Origin: Synergistaceae bacterium
GTDB lineage: Bacteria; Synergistota; Synergistia; Synergistales; Synergistaceae
Assembly (NCBI GenBank): GCA_031271065.1
Contig: JAISWP010000064.1
Coordinates: 1-7,958, forward strand
Reading direction: 5' to 3'
Length of the DNA: 7,958 nucleotides
Part shown: positions 5,985-7,958 of the stretch, one piece after another
How positions within the stretch are numbered: position 1 is the stretch's first letter
How the letters are laid out: the number at the start of each line of letters is the position of its first letter
Notes under the pieces: model-generated
What the model was told of the DNA's origin: nothing
What the model saw: only the letters and a program-made list of their open reading frames with translations
Database searches by the model: none
Program-made: the position numbers and the translations under genes

Positions 5985-7022
5985 GTGTGGGGAAAGGATA
6001 TAGGGATAGATTTGGGGACGGCCACAGTCCTTATCTTTATCAAGGACAAAGGAGTCGTCCTTCAGGAACCGTCTGTGGTCGCGATGGACCAGAACAGCGG
6101 CAAGATACTCGCCGTCGGCGACGACGCCAAACTGATGATAGGCAAGACGCCGGGAAATGTAGTGGCGGTACGCCCGCTCAAGGACGGGGTCATCGCCGAT
6201 TATTCCATGACCGAGATAATGCTGCGTCTTTTCATAAAAAAAGTCACGAAGGGTATCGAGCGTATAATGCGCCATCGCGTCATGATCGGCGTGCCATCCG
6301 GAGCCACTGACGTCGAGCGGCGCGCGGTGCTCGAGGCGGCGCTGGAAGTCGGGGCAAAGGAAGCGTACCTGATAGAGGAACCGATGTCGGCCGCTATAGG
6401 AGCGGGGCTCGATATAGCCGAACCGCGCGGCAACCTGGTTGTGGACATTGGCGGCGGCACCACGGATATCGCCGTCATATCGCTGGGGGGCATAGTCGTG
6501 TCAAAATCACTCAGAGTCGGCGGTGATAAATTCGACGAGGCCATAATGCGCTACACCAGGAGGCAGTTCAACCTCGCCATAGGCGAGCAGACCGCCGAAG
6601 ATTTGAAAGTCAAAATAGGCACGTGCTTCTCTGTGAACGAGGACCTGTCGATGAACATCCGGGGCCGCGACCTCATTCAGGGCCTGCCCAGACAGATGAC
6701 CATGACCAGCGCGGACGTTATGAAAGCCATAGAGGAATCTATCAACACGATAATCGGCGGCATTCGTGAAGTTTTGGAGCTAACGCCGCCGGAGTTGGCC
6801 GCCGATATTATTGAGAGGGGAATAATACTGACCGGCGGGGGGGCTCTGTTGAGAGGGCTGCCCGAACTGGTGACCCAGCAGACGGAGATAGAGACGGTAG
6901 TGGCGGAGTCCCCTATGGAGTGCGTGGTTCTGGGAACCGGAAAGACGCTCCAATTGCTGGATAAATTCAGGGAATCCGGAACGGTGCTTTCGACAACGAG
7001 AAGGGGCGGCAGAAGGCGTTAA
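5985..7022 (+). CDS. mbl: MreB/Mbl-type rod shape-determining actin homologue
   Basis: The protein has 345 residues and the full actin/Hsp70 nucleotide-binding fold. Phosphate-1 motif DLGTAT lies at 9-14, the EEPMSAAIGAG connect region at 131-141, phosphate-2 motif DIGGGTTD at 154-161 and the adenosine motif TGGGALLRGL at 283-292. The N terminus (KDIGIDLGTATVLI, then GKTPGN and RPLKDGVIADY) is very close to what I recall of Bacillus subtilis Mbl. It forms membrane-associated filaments that guide lateral cell-wall synthesis. The tail after about residue 338 is unusually basic (RRGGRRR). The start is GTG, with AGAGGTG (5971-5977) 7 bases upstream; no good ATG alternative exists. It is followed after 42 bases by a FlgF/FlhO-type gene, the same order as mbl-flhO-flhP in Bacillus, which favours Mbl over MreB of the mreBCD operon. 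The good promoter just upstream probably drives it. Confidence 0.93.
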   Translation: MWGKDIGIDLGTATVLIFIKDKGVVLQEPSVVAMDQNSGKILAVGDDAKLMIGKTPGNVVAVRPLKDGVIADYSMTEIMLRLFIKKVTKGIERIMRHRVMIGVPSGATDVERRAVLEAALEVGAKEAYLIEEPMSAAIGAGLDIAEPRGNLVVDIGGGTTDIAVISLGGIVVSKSLRVGGDKFDEAIMRYTRRQFNLAIGEQTAEDLKVKIGTCFSVNEDLSMNIRGRDLIQGLPRQMTMTSADVMKAIEESINTIIGGIREVLELTPPELAADIIERGIILTGGGALLRGLPELVTQQTEIETVVAESPMECVVLGTGKTLQLLDKFRESGTVLSTTRRGGRRR

Positions 7023-7051
7023 ACACAGCGCCGTTTCCGTCCTGGGTGAAT

Positions 7052-7057
7052 GGGAGG
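7052..7057 (+). promoter_or_regulatory. Ribosome binding site deciding the flgF start
   Basis: GGGAGG lies 7 bases before ATG 7065. It falls inside the reading frame opened by an earlier ATG at 7050, so the earlier start is unlikely. Confidence 0.72.
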
Positions 7058-7064
7058 CGGCGTG

Positions 7065-7883
7065 ATGTTCAGAGGCATTTATATGGGAACCTCGGCGATG
7101 CTGGTGCAGGAGAAAATGCTGGACGTCGTCGGCAATAATCTGGCCAACGTTGACACGTCTGGTTTTCGCGGAAGGGTGGCTGTAAACAAGTCTTTCCCCG
7201 AAGTGCTCATGGACCGGGTGGAACGCTATACGGTAGTGGACGAGGCCCTTAACGAGGACCTCGGCGAACGCAAATTTTCCCCGTATTTCAGAGGTGTAAG
7301 CCCTATCGGCGTCATTTCGATGGCGAACGTAATGACGGATACCACGATGTCGACCGAACGGGGGCCCATACAGTGGACCGACAACCCGACGGATGTCGTG
7401 CTGGGGTCGGACGGATTTTTCGTGGTCGAGGACGGCAGCGGCAATATCTTCTATACCAGGTCGGGACACTTCCAGAGAAACGATCAGGGAGAACTCGTCA
7501 CTCACGACGGCGAATATATCATGGGCGACGGAGGCAGGGTCGAGATCGGGGAGGCCACGAGAATATCCATCGGCGAAAACGGGCAGGTTTACGCCGACGG
7601 GGAACAGGTCTCCACTCTTCAGGTGGTAAATTTCGAAAACCCCACATATCTTCTTCAGACCGGAAAATCGCTCCTTTCGGAGACTCCGGAATCCGGCGCT
7701 CCGGAGCCAGTGGACAATGCCGACATAGTGAGCGGCGGGTTAGAGCGCTCCAATGTTCAGGTTGTGCTGGAAATGGTAAGAATGATCGAGGCTAACCGAG
7801 CGTTCGAGGCCTCGGGCAGAGCAGTGACGATTCAGGACGAACTGTCGGGCAGGCTTTTTACGTCTGTCGGGCGGCCGTCATAG
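7065..7883 (+). CDS. flgF: Flagellar basal-body rod protein, FlgF/FlhO type
   Basis: The protein has 272 residues and the three parts typical of FlgE/F/G rod-hook proteins. The N-terminal rod helix (residues 1-35) begins MFRGIYMGTSAMLVQE and carries NNLANVDTSGFR at 24-35. The central domain contains GFFVVEDGSGNIFYTRSGHF (117-136). The C-terminal rod motif at 229-258 includes SNVQ and EANRAFEASGRAV. Length fits FlgF (about 250-275) and FlhO. There is no Sec signal, as expected because these proteins leave through the flagellar type III export system. ATG 7065 is preferred because family members begin M-x-R-G-x-Y and because of the GGGAGG at 7052-7057. ATG 7050 would add MGGGV, and GTG 7062 is also possible. 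The product would form part of the rod crossing the periplasm. Position after mbl suggests it is the FlhO equivalent. No sigma-28 promoter was seen before it. Confidence 0.9.
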   Translation: MFRGIYMGTSAMLVQEKMLDVVGNNLANVDTSGFRGRVAVNKSFPEVLMDRVERYTVVDEALNEDLGERKFSPYFRGVSPIGVISMANVMTDTTMSTERGPIQWTDNPTDVVLGSDGFFVVEDGSGNIFYTRSGHFQRNDQGELVTHDGEYIMGDGGRVEIGEATRISIGENGQVYADGEQVSTLQVVNFENPTYLLQTGKSLLSETPESGAPEPVDNADIVSGGLERSNVQVVLEMVRMIEANRAFEASGRAVTIQDELSGRLFTSVGRPS

Positions 7884-7917
7884 TTTCATAAAACAGCGTA
7901 ACGGGAGGTATAGGAAA

Positions 7918-7958
7918 ATGTTACGTTCTCTCTGGGCCGGCGCGAGCGGCATGATAGC
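7918..7958 (+). CDS. flgG: Flagellar distal rod protein, FlgG/FlhP type (3'-truncated by window end)
   Basis: Only 13 complete codons are visible. The sequence MLRSLWAGASGMI is the characteristic beginning of FlgG and FlhP, whose N-terminal helix packs in the flagellar rod. GGGAGG at 7903-7908 lies 9 bases before the ATG. The gene starts 34 bases after the FlgF-type stop, and flgF-flgG (or flhO-flhP) is the usual order. The short visible part cannot separate FlgG from FlhP; the call rests on the start motif plus position. Confidence 0.85.
   Translation, partial: MLRSLWAGASGMI

Noticed and set aside
7050..7064. Upstream ATG extending the FlgF-type protein by five residues
   Set aside because: The GGGAGG ribosome binding site lies inside this extension, and the family begins at the MFRGIY methionine.
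7020..7064. Sigma-28 flagellar promoter before flgF
   Set aside because: TAAA is present at 7020-7023 but no GCCGATAA-like -10 box follows at the right spacing.
6780..7505. Long (241-codon) open frame on the - strand across the mbl end and flgF
   Set aside because: It runs antisense to two confidently identified genes, and its composition (many His, Arg) looks like a reverse translation shadow. No promoter or ribosome binding site was seen.

Overview
The window shows part of a fairly GC-rich bacterial chromosome, with every recognisable gene on the + strand. It has the gene content of a flagellated, amino-acid-using bacterium. The actin homologue is closest in sequence and context to Mbl of Bacillus subtilis, and it sits directly before two flagellar rod genes, as mbl-flhO-flhP do in Bacillus. 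Frequent ATA and AGG codons plus an Fe-S-rich amino-acid dehydrogenase operon would fit an anaerobe such as a member of the Synergistota or a GC-rich Firmicute. That placement is inference; no rRNA or other phylogenetic marker is present.

Region 1 (1-3976) is a tight operon. It starts inside a small [2Fe-2S] protein (HcnA-like) and continues with an FAD/NAD(P)-type oxidoreductase (alpha), a two-cluster 4Fe-4S ferredoxin-like subunit, a BFD-type [2Fe-2S] protein, and a DAO-family flavoprotein (beta). The last gene is an Asp/Glu/hydantoin racemase-family protein. Stops and starts overlap or lie within about 10 bases of each other. The first five genes look like a heteromeric dye-linked amino-acid dehydrogenase of the L-proline / D-hydroxyproline / opine / sarcosine type. 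The beta subunit would oxidise the amino acid, the Fe-S modules would relay electrons, and the alpha subunit would pass them to or from a nicotinamide or dye acceptor. The racemase could supply the right stereoisomer. A strong intrinsic terminator at 4002-4044 closes the operon.

Region 2 (4045-5905) holds a metallophosphoesterase-fold protein that lacks two of the expected metal-binding histidines, and an unrecognised 338-residue protein behind an excellent ribosome binding site. A hairpin of unknown role precedes the phosphoesterase gene.

Region 3 (5902-7958) starts with a good sigma-70-type promoter that overlaps the stop codon of the unknown gene. It then carries mbl/mreB, a FlgF/FlhO-type rod protein gene and the first 13 codons of a FlgG/FlhP-type gene, linking cell-shape control to flagellar basal-body assembly.

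No tRNA, rRNA, CRISPR array, insertion sequence or long repeat was seen. No gap between genes exceeds about 155 bases.
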